Positions 1-6,604 of a stretch of DNA of 12,541 nucleotides are shown here, piece after piece. The notes below the pieces were generated by a model. That model saw nothing but the letters and a program-made list of their open reading frames with translations. It made no database searches and was not told where the DNA came from. A program made the position numbers and the translations under genes. Source of the stretch: an uncultured Phascolarctobacterium sp. (GTDB taxonomy: Bacteria; Bacillota; Negativicutes; Acidaminococcales; Acidaminococcaceae); contig USBG01000041.1 in assembly GCA_900552855.1 (NCBI GenBank), forward strand, positions 1 to 12,541, in the 5' to 3' direction. Positions within the stretch are counted from its first letter, which is position 1. The number at the start of each line of letters is the position of its first letter.

Positions 1-176
1 TATTCAGCCTGAGTTTGGTAAACCTGGTAGATGTACAGTGCACACATGGGCAGAGCTACAAAGAAGAAGCCCAACCATTTGTTATCGAAGAAATAGCTGC
101 CTGCCATGCCGGCAATTAAGCTGACAATAACAACTACAAACATATTAACCTTGTATTTCATCAGTAAATTTTTCAA
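1..176 (-). CDS. Small membrane protein, 3' end cut off by the window edge
   Basis: Reading leftward from a TTG at 176-174 there is an open frame of 58 codons that runs off the window. The start is chosen because GGAGG (190-186) sits 9 nt upstream of the TTG; the first in-frame ATG is five codons further on and too far from that site. The visible protein begins MKNLLMKYKVN and has two hydrophobic stretches (about residues 11-28 and 37-52) split by a short polar turn (FDNKW). This suggests a two-helix inner-membrane hairpin ending in a polar tail. I do not recognise a family and the C-terminus is missing, so no function is assigned. It lies downstream of gluQ on the same strand but has a plausible promoter of its own. 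Confidence 0.6.
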   Translation of the reverse strand, partial: MKNLLMKYKVNMFVVVIVSLIAGMAGSYFFDNKWLGFFFVALPMCALYIYQVYQTQAE

Positions 177-208
177 TGTTTTCAGCCTCCAAAAATTATA
201 CTGATATT

Positions 209-238
209 ATTTTACCATATTTTCACGTTTGGCGTAAA
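209..238 (-). promoter_or_regulatory. Candidate promoter of the small membrane protein; AT-rich dyad behind gluQ
   Basis: On the minus strand TTTACG (238-233), an 18-nt spacer and TAAAAT (214-209) form a sigma-A-like promoter, giving a leader of about 25 nt before the TTG start. Just upstream, TAAAATAAG (247-255) and CTTATTTTA (267-275) form a perfect 9-bp inverted repeat with an 11-nt loop that includes the gluQ stop codon. It may act as a weak terminator or mRNA 3' end for gluQ, but it lacks a GC-rich stem. Both readings come from inspection only. Confidence 0.3.
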
Positions 239-267
239 TTAATTAGTAAAATAAGCTGCAGAGAGTC

Positions 268-1224
268 TTATTTTAACAGTGCTTCTGGATCTACAGCAAT
301 ATTTTCCTTAGGGAGCTTGTTTTTGTCGAAAATTGGTAAAAGCTCCTGGGTGGTAATGGGCTCAGGCTTATCAATCTGACCTGCCCAATAGGCCAATTGA
401 CCAATAATTGGTTCTGGTGAGCCATAGTGTTGACGTAGCTTGGAAATTTCTAAATCACCATCACGCTTGGCAAGACGTCTGCCGTCCATAGCCGTTAGTA
501 GTGGGATATGAAAAAAATCTGGCGCCTTAAAGCCTAAAAGCTCATAAAGATAAAGCTGCATTGGTGTAGAGTCTAGTAAATCGCAGCCACGTACCACCTC
601 TGTAACACCCATCAGTGCATCATCAACAACTACAGCCAGCTGATAGGCAAAAACACCATCGCTGCGGCGAACTATAAAATCACCGCTTTCCAGGGCCAGG
701 TTATGGTGCTGTGGACCATAGTGTCCATCTGTATAGATAATAGGAGCATCTTGTGTTAGTAGCCTGTAGGCTGGAGCACGGTGCTGCGCCTTGGATATAC
801 GCTTTTCAGCAGTAAGCTTGCGACAGGTTCCTTGATAAATGATGCGTCCGTCACTAAGATGTGGTGCTTCGGCGGCGTGTAGCTCGCTACGGCTACAAAA
901 GCATGGATAAACTAGGCTCCGTTTTTGAAGCTTATGAAAGTATTCCTCATAAATAGAGCTGCGTTGACTTTGAAAATAATCTTCGCTATGTTCATCTATG
1001 TAGGCTCCTTCATCCCAGGTTAAGCCTAACCATTCTAGGTCATAGCGGAGCTGCTCTGCATTTTTTCTAGGACAGCGTGTTGTATCTAAATCCTCTATAC
1101 GCAGGAGAATGCTGCCACCGCGACTTTTGGCATGCAGCCATGCCAAAAGGCTGCAGAAGATGTTGCCAAGGTGAAGAAAGCCACTAGGAGTGGGAGCGAA
1201 GCGACCACGAATTGTTTGCTTCAT
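268..1224 (-). CDS. gluQ: Glutamyl-Q tRNA(Asp) synthetase (GluQ/YadB family)
   Basis: A glutamyl-tRNA synthetase paralogue that activates glutamate and transfers it to the queuosine at position 34 of tRNA(Asp), making glutamyl-queuosine in the cytoplasm. The 318-residue product has the class I catalytic core only: FAPTPSG followed by the HIGH-type HLGN (residues 18-21), the LRIEDLD block (41-47), a zinc site of Cys108, Cys110, Tyr130 and Cys134 (CFCSR...YQGTCR), and a KMSKS-like RLAKRDG (250-256). It lacks the anticodon-binding domain of a full GluRS, which is the family hallmark, and its length is normal for GluQ (about 290-310). The ATG at 1224 is preferred to the in-frame ATG at 1239. The upstream AAAAAAGGA touches the latter with no spacing, and the family motif begins shortly after the former. 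It is second in a two-gene leftward operon, 21 nt behind the DUF697-like gene. Confidence 0.93.
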   Translation of the reverse strand: MKQTIRGRFAPTPSGFLHLGNIFCSLLAWLHAKSRGGSILLRIEDLDTTRCPRKNAEQLRYDLEWLGLTWDEGAYIDEHSEDYFQSQRSSIYEEYFHKLQKRSLVYPCFCSRSELHAAEAPHLSDGRIIYQGTCRKLTAEKRISKAQHRAPAYRLLTQDAPIIYTDGHYGPQHHNLALESGDFIVRRSDGVFAYQLAVVVDDALMGVTEVVRGCDLLDSTPMQLYLYELLGFKAPDFFHIPLLTAMDGRRLAKRDGDLEISKLRQHYGSPEPIIGQLAYWAGQIDKPEPITTQELLPIFDKNKLPKENIAVDPEALLK

Positions 1225-1245
1225 TGTAAGTAAGCACATCCTTTT

Positions 1246-1830
1246 TTATTTCAGCTTGTTTTTTACATCGCGCCAAGCATCTACAACAGTTGTTTCTGCT
1301 TGGTCAGCCTTTTGGGTAACTTTGTCAAAAGCTTCTTGAGAGTCAATATTAAAGCGTCTGCTTTCGTCGCCTAATGGTGTGTCCTTGCAGTCTAGGCTTT
1401 CAAATTCCTTTGCATGCTTCATGCCTTCACTACGAGCTTCTTCAAAGACTTCCTTAAAGGCAGCGATGTCCTCAGGGCGACCGGCTTTAAGCCAGGCATT
1501 GGCAACCTTACCTACAGCGTAGGTTACAGAAATGCCTACAGGAATCTGCAGGGGAGCAAAGGGGATAAGGGTAACAAGGGTCTGACCTACGAAGGTACCA
1601 CCTAATGAGCCTAAAAGGCCTAATACAGCACCTTCCTCCAGTTTAATACCACGGAGCTCTGCCAGACGGGTAATCATATAAACCTCATTAGCCATAAGTG
1701 CCATAGTGCCAACTAAGGGAGCAACAACAATAACGCCAGCACGTGCTGCAGCCCATCTGCAGATTTTTTCTGCTTCCCATTCAATATCCTCAGAGTATTT
1801 AAAGCCATCAGTAATTCTTTCTTCCGTCAT
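1246..1830 (-). CDS. DUF697/YcjF-like membrane-associated protein of unknown function
   Basis: The 194-residue protein starts at an ATG with GAGGTG 4 nt upstream; the GTG four codons earlier overlaps that site and is unlikely to be used. After a charged N-terminus come two hydrophobic stretches (about 31-48 and 66-108). They flank the pattern P..G.M.LMANEVYMITRLAELRG, which resembles the core of the DUF697 family: a Pro/Asp-type helix, a Met-Ile pair, then ..LYG-like ..LRG. The C-terminal 75 residues are highly charged and probably cytoplasmic, helical or coiled. DUF697 domains elsewhere sit beside or are fused to GTPases, but no GTPase is present here, and the molecular role is unknown. It is the first gene of the operon with gluQ. 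A weak promoter match (TTGCTT, 17 nt, TGATAA; 1878-1850 on the minus strand) lies just upstream. Confidence 0.6.
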   Translation of the reverse strand: MTEERITDGFKYSEDIEWEAEKICRWAAARAGVIVVAPLVGTMALMANEVYMITRLAELRGIKLEEGAVLGLLGSLGGTFVGQTLVTLIPFAPLQIPVGISVTYAVGKVANAWLKAGRPEDIAAFKEVFEEARSEGMKHAKEFESLDCKDTPLGDESRRFNIDSQEAFDKVTQKADQAETTVVDAWRDVKNKLK

Positions 1831-1906
1831 TTTGCACCTCACAAATTTTTTATCAGATTAGTTGTGGTTAAAAAGCAAGAAATAGTTTGTTTAGATATTC
1901 GACTTT

Positions 1907-1934
1907 TTGACCTTAAATCCTGCTAGTACATAAT
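1907..1934 (+). promoter_or_regulatory. Candidate rightward promoter of the ABC importer operon
   Basis: TTGACC (1907-1912), a 16-nt spacer and CATAAT (1929-1934) make the best sigma-A-like match on this strand between the two operons. If real, transcription would begin near 1941 and the first gene would have an unusually long leader of about 375 nt containing all the dyads listed here. ATAATTATTTT (1930-1940), overlapping the -10, differs by one base from the core ATAATNATTAT of Fur/PerR boxes. A nearer promoter may have been missed. Confidence 0.3.
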
Positions 1935-1991
1935 TATTTTTCATTTTAAAGGGAATAGTTGGGTTTATGGTCACAATAAATAGGAGAAGTG

Positions 1992-2006
1992 ATAAGCTTA
2001 GCTTAT
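1992..2006. promoter_or_regulatory. Perfect 7-1-7 palindrome, candidate operator
   Basis: ATAAGCT, a single T, then AGCTTAT form an exact 15-bp dyad. The 7-1-7 form is used by several metal-responsive repressors, and the core TAAGCTTAGCTTA loosely resembles DtxR/MntR-type operators (TTAGGTTAGCCTAA style). It lies in front of an importer operon of the iron-transporter type, so metal control is a sensible guess. The protein that binds it is unknown. Confidence 0.35.
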
Positions 2007-2080
2007 ATTAATAATCAGGGACGCAGATAATTTTTAAATTGCTTTTTATAAATAATTATTTGTGCTAATTATAGGTGATA

Positions 2081-2096
2081 CGTTGCTCTAGCAACG
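2081..2096. repeat. Short perfect inverted repeat (CGTTGC-TCTA-GCAACG)
   Basis: A 6-bp GC-rich stem with a 4-nt loop stands out in AT-rich DNA, 220 bases before the binding-protein gene. No T-run follows, so it is not a simple terminator. It could be an operator or part of a leader structure. Confidence 0.4.
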
Positions 2097-2105
2097 GGAT
2101 TAAAA

Positions 2106-2169
2106 ATGTCCACATAGGACATAAAATGTCAAATGTAGTTTTGTGGTGGAATGTGTATTGAGTTATGTC
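2106..2169. promoter_or_regulatory. Repeated ATGTC half-sites with one inverted pair
   Basis: ATGTCC (2106-2111) and GGACAT (2117-2122) form a perfect 6-bp dyad with a 5-nt spacer. Further direct ATGTC copies occur at 2126-2130 and 2165-2169, and a variant ATGTA at 2133-2137. The exact copies start 20 and then 39 bases apart, close to two and four helical turns, as expected for a cooperatively bound regulator. No known regulator with this site is recognised. Confidence 0.3.
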
Positions 2170-2315
2170 GCAATGAACAGAAAATGCAAAAACTTAGCAA
2201 AGATTATGTAAAGTGTAAGCAGGATAATGAGGTTTGTTAGAGAATTACTAAAATAAGGTTTATGGTGTCTACAACCAAGCTGACGTTTATTTTTAGAAAA
2301 AGGAGTGTATGTCAA

Positions 2316-3353
2316 ATGAAAAAATCTAAATGGGCTCTTGGTGCAGCAGCTTTATTGGCTTTATCCGTTGCAGTAGCTGGCTGCGGTGGCGACAAAAAGG
2401 CTGACGACAAAAAAGCTGGTGGTGTAAATGGTGAACTGATGGTTTATACCTCCATCTATCCTGACATTATTGACAATATGTGCAAACCTAATGTAGGTAA
2501 AGCCTTCCCGGATATGAAGGTTTCCTGGTTCCAGGGTGGCACTGAAAAGGTTATTACTAAAATTACTGGCGAAATCAAAGCCAAGAAGATTGCTGCTGAC
2601 GTTCTGATGGTAGCAGATCCTTCCTATTATCTGAAACTTGATGACCAGAAATTACTGCTTCCCTATGTTTCTAAAGAAGCTAACAATGTAATCAGTGATA
2701 AAGATAAAGATGGTGCTTGGCATGCTGTTCGCGTAAGTAATATGATTATTGCATATAACGGTAACAAGCTTTCTGCTGAAGAGGCTCCAAAAAACTGGAC
2801 CGACCTGACTGATCCGAAATGGAAGGGCAAAATTGCTATGCCTAACCCCATGCTGTCCGGTACTGCTTATGTTGCAGTTGGAGCTTTGGCCGACAAATAT
2901 GGTTGGGAATACTTCGATAAGCTGCATGAAAACGGCATCCGCGTTGAAGAAGGCAACTCTGCTATTCAAAACAAACTGCTGACTGGCGAATATGCTGCAG
3001 CTATGATTCTGGAAGAAAACATTCTGAAGCTGGCTAACACTAAGAAAGAGCCTCTGAAGGTTTCTTATCCGACTGACGGTGTAATCTTTGTTCCGTCTCC
3101 GATTGCTATCTTCAACACCACTAAGAATCCTGAAGGCGCTAAAGCTTTGGTTGACTGGTGGCTGTCTAAAGAAGGTCAACAAGCAGTTGTTAAAGGCTGG
3201 ATGCACTCCGTTCGTGGCGACGTTGAAGCTCCTACCGGTTCTGTAGAAACTAAGAAACTGGTTGAAAACAGAATTAAGGTTGACTGGAGAAAACTGGCTG
3301 ACAACAATGCTCAAATTAAAGAAGAGTTCCGTAAGAGAGTTATGGATAAATAA
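2316..3353 (+). CDS. ABC importer substrate-binding lipoprotein (iron/AfuA-like family)
   Basis: A 345-residue extracellular binding protein that captures the substrate and hands it to the permease encoded next. The start is the ATG with AAGGAG 10 nt upstream. It gives a clean lipoprotein signal: MKKSKW, a hydrophobic helix, then the lipobox VAGC with the lipidated Cys23, followed by a Lys/Asp-rich linker. The mature part shows a type II binding-protein fold: LMVYTSIYPD at the start, then the ADVLMVADPSYY motif typical of the Fe3+/phosphonate/sugar-phosphate binding proteins of the SBP_bac_6 kind, and a C-terminal VPSPIAIFNTTKNPEGAKALV motif. The paired adjacent tyrosines that hold iron in FbpA were not found at the expected place, so a ferric substrate is unproven. 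It is the first gene of the operon, with a stable hairpin just behind it. Confidence 0.85.
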   Translation: MKKSKWALGAAALLALSVAVAGCGGDKKADDKKAGGVNGELMVYTSIYPDIIDNMCKPNVGKAFPDMKVSWFQGGTEKVITKITGEIKAKKIAADVLMVADPSYYLKLDDQKLLLPYVSKEANNVISDKDKDGAWHAVRVSNMIIAYNGNKLSAEEAPKNWTDLTDPKWKGKIAMPNPMLSGTAYVAVGALADKYGWEYFDKLHENGIRVEEGNSAIQNKLLTGEYAAAMILEENILKLANTKKEPLKVSYPTDGVIFVPSPIAIFNTTKNPEGAKALVDWWLSKEGQQAVVKGWMHSVRGDVEAPTGSVETKKLVENRIKVDWRKLADNNAQIKEEFRKRVMDK

Positions 3354-3379
3354 TTCTTTTATAGCATAGGTGCTTCTAC

Positions 3380-3416
3380 AGCAAAACAGGGACGTTTCGG
3401 CGTACCCTGTTTTGCT
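3380..3416 (+). promoter_or_regulatory. Stable hairpin between binding protein and permease genes
   Basis: AGCAAAACAGGG (3380-3391) pairs perfectly with CCCTGTTTTGCT (3405-3416). Inside the 13-nt loop, ACG and CGT can add three more pairs across one bulged A. No T-run follows, so full termination is unlikely. Such hairpins behind binding-protein genes usually stabilise the upstream mRNA or cause partial termination, so that more binding protein than permease is made. The next gene begins 136 bases downstream and has no obvious promoter of its own. Confidence 0.65.
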
Positions 3417-3552
3417 ACTCTATATGGAAGTTTCTCATTTTCTTGTTTTCGCTAAAACTTGAGTTCTTCTGCAAAGGTATATGTGTAATTTTATTACTAC
3501 ATATAGTAATTTTTCGTACTTATTTATTGGGGAAAGGAGAAGTATTACTTTC

Positions 3553-5223
3553 ATGTTATCACGCATTAATAGTAAAACAATAGTTATCTCTCTTTCCGTA
3601 TTGCTGCTGCTCTATTTTGTAATCTTTCCCATGGGCGTGCTGCTTTACGACAGCATTATGTTAGATGGTGCTATTAACTTTGAAAACTACCGCAATGTTT
3701 ACAGCCAAAACGTAAACTGGAGAGCGTTGACTAATACAGTTGAGCTGTCATTGATGGTTATGATTGCCAGTGTTCTTATTACATTTCCGCTGGCGTGGCT
3801 AGTTGGACGTACTGATATGCCTGGTAAAAAGGGCTTTCGTACCCTTTTGGTTTCCAGCTATATGATTCCACCCTATGTAGGTGCAATTGCTTGGGTACAG
3901 CTGCTTAATCCTAGTGTTGGCTACATGAACAATATCTTTAAGTGGATGTTTGGTCTGGAGACTGCTCCCTTTGATATTTATACCTTTTGGGGCTTGGCTT
4001 GGGTGCTGACGCTGTTTTATTCTCCCTTTGCCTTCATCACTATTTCACGTGCTATGGAAAAAATGGACCCCACACTTGAGGAGGCTGCACGCGTTTCCGG
4101 CGCTTCTCCACTCCGTACCGTTTGGGACGTAACCCTGCCGCTGATGGCGCCTTCTATTTTAGCAGGTGGACTTTTAGTATTTATCGCAGCTGGCTCCTGC
4201 TTTGGCATTCCATCCATTGTTGGTATGCCCGGTAATATTGAGGTTATGACAACCCGTATCGTAACCTATATTTACATGGGTGATGAGGCTGGCGTGCGTG
4301 ATGCTACTGCCTTAGCCGCATCCCTGATGTTCTTGGCAAACTTTTTGCTGATGGGTATGACCTGGATGATGGGCCGTAAGGATTATACTACTATTTCTGG
4401 CAAGTCCACCCGTCCTAACATTGTTGAGCTTGGCAAATGGAAATGGCCTGCATTTTGTGCAGTTGGTCTTTATGGTGCTATTTCTGTTATTATTCCCTTG
4501 GGCTCCATAGTTCTGACATCTTTCTTAAAGTCCATGTCCCGTCCTGTGGAATGGTCCAATATCGGCATTGATCCATGGATTCCTGTAATTACTAGCTCAC
4601 AGTATATGGAGAGTGTATGGAACTCTGTAATTTACGGCGTAATTGCCGCTACTATTGGTACTGCTTTGGCTGTGTTTGTTGCTTATTTGGCAGTTAAGAC
4701 AAATATTAAAGGACGTACTATTCCTGATTTGCTGACTGTAATTGGCGGCTCCACTCCGTCCATCGTTATTGCGCTGGCTCTGATTATTACCTTCAGTGGC
4801 AACTTTGGCCTGAATCTGTATTCCACCATGTGGATTATTGTTGTCAGCTATCTGGTAAAATATCTGACTATGTCTGTGCGTACTATTGCTGCAGCTTTAA
4901 GTCAGGTGCACGTTTCTTTGGAGGAGGCTGCTTTAAACTCTGGTGCAAACTGGCTACGTGTCTGCAAGGATATTATTATTCCTCTGATTGCGCCCTCTGT
5001 TATTGCCGGCTGGTTCTTGATTTTTATGCCATCCTTCTATGAATTGACCATGTCCCTGCTTTTGTACGGTAGCGATACTAAGACCATTGGTGTACTGCTG
5101 TATGAGCTGCAAACCTATGCTGATACTCAGAATGCTTCTGTGCTTTCTGTAATCATTCTGTTAATCGTATTGGTTGGCAACCTGATTCTGAACAAGGTTT
5201 CTAAGGGTAATGTTGGTATTTAA
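3553..5223 (+). CDS. ABC importer permease, two fused domains (FbpB/AfuB-like)
   Basis: The 556-residue inner-membrane channel of the importer contains two homologous permease halves, each of about six helices, in one chain, the normal form for FbpB/AfuB/ThiP-type proteins. Each half has the cytoplasmic EAA loop that docks on the ATPase: LEEAARVSGAS...TLPLMAPS (about 175-201) and LEEAALNSGAN...IIPLIAPS (about 456-482). The first helix is at about 10-32 and a hydrophilic linker at about 275-297 joins the halves. The start is the ATG at 3553; AAGGAG lies 13 nt upstream, a little far, but no ATG, GTG or TTG fits better and the 24 residues upstream in frame are not helix-like. The ATPase gene follows after 15 nt, so the two are surely cotranscribed. 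Confidence 0.9.
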   Translation: MLSRINSKTIVISLSVLLLLYFVIFPMGVLLYDSIMLDGAINFENYRNVYSQNVNWRALTNTVELSLMVMIASVLITFPLAWLVGRTDMPGKKGFRTLLVSSYMIPPYVGAIAWVQLLNPSVGYMNNIFKWMFGLETAPFDIYTFWGLAWVLTLFYSPFAFITISRAMEKMDPTLEEAARVSGASPLRTVWDVTLPLMAPSILAGGLLVFIAAGSCFGIPSIVGMPGNIEVMTTRIVTYIYMGDEAGVRDATALAASLMFLANFLLMGMTWMMGRKDYTTISGKSTRPNIVELGKWKWPAFCAVGLYGAISVIIPLGSIVLTSFLKSMSRPVEWSNIGIDPWIPVITSSQYMESVWNSVIYGVIAATIGTALAVFVAYLAVKTNIKGRTIPDLLTVIGGSTPSIVIALALIITFSGNFGLNLYSTMWIIVVSYLVKYLTMSVRTIAAALSQVHVSLEEAALNSGANWLRVCKDIIIPLIAPSVIAGWFLIFMPSFYELTMSLLLYGSDTKTIGVLLYELQTYADTQNASVLSVIILLIVLVGNLILNKVSKGNVGI

Positions 5224-5238
5224 CAAGGAGTGAAATAA

Positions 5239-6285
5239 ATGTCTGAGGTAAGAATTGAGCATGTATATAAACGTTTTGGCAAGGTAACTGCCGTACATGA
5301 TTTTAATTTAGTTGTTAAGGATGGAGAATTTGTTTCTATCCTGGGGCCCTCCGGTTGTGGCAAAACTACAACTCTGCGTATGATTGCAGGCTTTGAGCGC
5401 GCTACTGAGGGTGAAATTTATATTGGCGATTCCTGTGTAAGCTCCTCTGAAAAGGGCAGCTTTGCTCCTCCGGAAAAACGCGATATTGGTATGGTATTCC
5501 AATCCTATGCAGTATGGCCCCATATGACTGTTGCAGAAAATGTTGGTTATCCCTTAAAGATTAAAAAGGTTGATAAGTCAGAGCGAGATAGACGCGTGCA
5601 GGAAATGCTAGAGCTGGTTCATCTTGGTGAATATAGCCAGCGTTATCCTAACCAGCTGTCCGGTGGTCAACAGCAGCGTGTAGCCTTGGCGCGTGCCCTT
5701 GTTGCTCAGCCTGGACTGCTGCTTTTGGACGAGGCTTTGTCCAATTTGGATGCTAAGCTTCGTGAAAGCATGCGTTTTGAAATTTTGGAAATTCAAAAGA
5801 AGACTGGTATCACCGTTGTTTATGTAACTCATGACCAAAGTGAGGCTATGGCTATGAGTGACCGTGTAGTTGTAATGAGCATGGGTTATGTTCAGCAAAT
5901 TGGTGCTCCCCATGAAATATATACCCAGCCTGCTAATAAGATGGTTGCAGACTTCATTGGCCTGGTTAACTTTATGGATGGCGAGGCTAAGGGTGACCGC
6001 GTATTCCTAAAGGGCAGCAATGTTTCCTTCCCCAATACTGCTAACGTGAAGGGCGAGGCAACTATTGCAGTACGTCCCGAAACCATTACCATGTCCACTA
6101 TTGGCGGCTCTCTTGAGGGGAAGGGTATGCATCGCCTCTACTTAGGTGATGCAGTAGACTATCGTGTTAAGGTAGGTGACCATGATGTACGTGTAATCAT
6201 CAAGGGTGCTGATATTAATGCAATTCCTGACGGCTCCAAGGTATATCTTGATTTTGACCGTGTAATGGTATTTGACAGAAACTAA
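5239..6285 (+). CDS. ABC importer ATPase (FbpC/PotA-like, with TOBE domain)
   Basis: The 348-residue cytoplasmic ATPase energises uptake through the permease. All nucleotide-binding motifs are intact: Walker A GPSGCGKTT (36-44), Q-loop MVFQSY (Q88), signature LSGGQQQR (140-147), Walker B LLLLDE (D164, catalytic E165), D-loop SNLD, and switch His198 in VTHDQSEA. Walker B is followed by ALSNLD where PLSNLD is more usual, a tolerated change. The last 75 residues (..ATIAVRPETITM.. onward) look like the TOBE domain found in importers for iron, polyamines and similar small substrates. AAGGAG lies 8 nt before the ATG. The gene is the last of the three-gene operon and is closed by a strong terminator 12 bases after the stop. 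Confidence 0.93.
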   Translation: MSEVRIEHVYKRFGKVTAVHDFNLVVKDGEFVSILGPSGCGKTTTLRMIAGFERATEGEIYIGDSCVSSSEKGSFAPPEKRDIGMVFQSYAVWPHMTVAENVGYPLKIKKVDKSERDRRVQEMLELVHLGEYSQRYPNQLSGGQQQRVALARALVAQPGLLLLDEALSNLDAKLRESMRFEILEIQKKTGITVVYVTHDQSEAMAMSDRVVVMSMGYVQQIGAPHEIYTQPANKMVADFIGLVNFMDGEAKGDRVFLKGSNVSFPNTANVKGEATIAVRPETITMSTIGGSLEGKGMHRLYLGDAVDYRVKVGDHDVRVIIKGADINAIPDGSKVYLDFDRVMVFDRN

Positions 6286-6297
6286 TATAGCTTCATA

Positions 6298-6331
6298 GAC
6301 GCTGTGTGCTTAAAGCATGCGGCGTCTTTTT
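6298..6331 (+). terminator. Rho-independent terminator of the ABC importer operon
   Basis: GACGCTGTGTGC (6298-6309) and GCATGCGGCGTC (6315-6326) form a continuous 12-bp stem, counting three G-U pairs, with a TTAAA loop, followed directly by TTTTT. It separates the three-gene operon from the second binding-protein gene. Confidence 0.9.
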
Positions 6332-6604
6332 GTGTTATAATGAGGTTGTGAATAATACTAATAGCTTTGTGCCATTGATGAATTTATAGCTCCAAAATAG
6401 ATTAGAGCAGGACTGTTTAATGATTAACACATAAGGTGTTTAGTAAAAAAGGATATATCTATTTTTTAGATGCAAAAAACTATCTATGTTACTAACTAAT
6501 AACAAAGTATTTTCAAGAGTAATGCTTTAGGTCAAGAAATAGGTTTTTGTTTTTGCTTTGGTGTCACGTGTTTCTTATATGTTGACTACCGCATGGTGAT
6601 AATG
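6332..6604. other. Non-coding gap before the second binding protein; short dyads
   Basis: No gene was found in these 273 bases. Two small features are visible: AACAC (6426-6430) opposite GTGTT (6436-6440), and alternating half-sites ATCTA (6457-6461), TAGAT (6467-6471) and ATCTA (6482-6486), in which the middle copy can pair with either neighbour. A perfect CACGTG lies at 6565-6570 inside the candidate promoter spacer. Confidence 0.4.
6553..6581 (+). promoter_or_regulatory. Candidate promoter of the second binding-protein gene
   Basis: TTGCTT (6553-6558), a 17-nt spacer and TATATG (6576-6581) match a sigma-A promoter in spacing and in most bases. Transcription would start near 6588 and give a leader of under 20 nt. 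The strong terminator upstream makes a separate promoter necessary. Confidence 0.4.

Larger units (their letters stand above)
1831..2315. other. Divergent intergenic region, AT-rich, several dyads, no gene seen
   Basis: These 485 bases separate the leftward DUF697-like/gluQ operon from the rightward ABC importer operon. No open frame with a ribosome binding site was found; the reading frame that extends upstream of 2316 from an ATG at 2262 has no Shine-Dalgarno sequence and would place a basic tail in front of the lipoprotein signal, so it is not used. The region holds at least four inverted repeats (1992-2006, 2050-2061, 2081-2096, 2106-2122) and repeated ATGTC half-sites. AAATAATTATTT (2050-2061) is a perfect 12-bp palindrome of Fur-like composition, but in such AT-rich DNA this is weak evidence. 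Confidence 0.6.

Noticed and set aside
195..200. Perfect TATAAT on the minus strand before the small membrane protein
   Set aside because: A start from this -10 would fall at or within the ribosome binding site, leaving no usable leader; the TAAAAT at 214-209 fits better.
1831..2315. A known riboswitch or T-box in the importer upstream region
   Set aside because: No conserved core of a class I can recognise by eye was found; only simple dyads are visible, so no class is claimed.
2652..3314. Long minus-strand open frame (220 codons) inside the binding-protein gene
   Set aside because: It lies wholly opposite a clear lipoprotein gene with family motifs, has no ribosome binding site and its translation resembles no known fold.
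6336..6341. Perfect TATAAT just behind the importer terminator
   Set aside because: The matching -35 position falls inside the terminator stem with no TTGACA-like sequence, and it would start 260 bases before the next gene.
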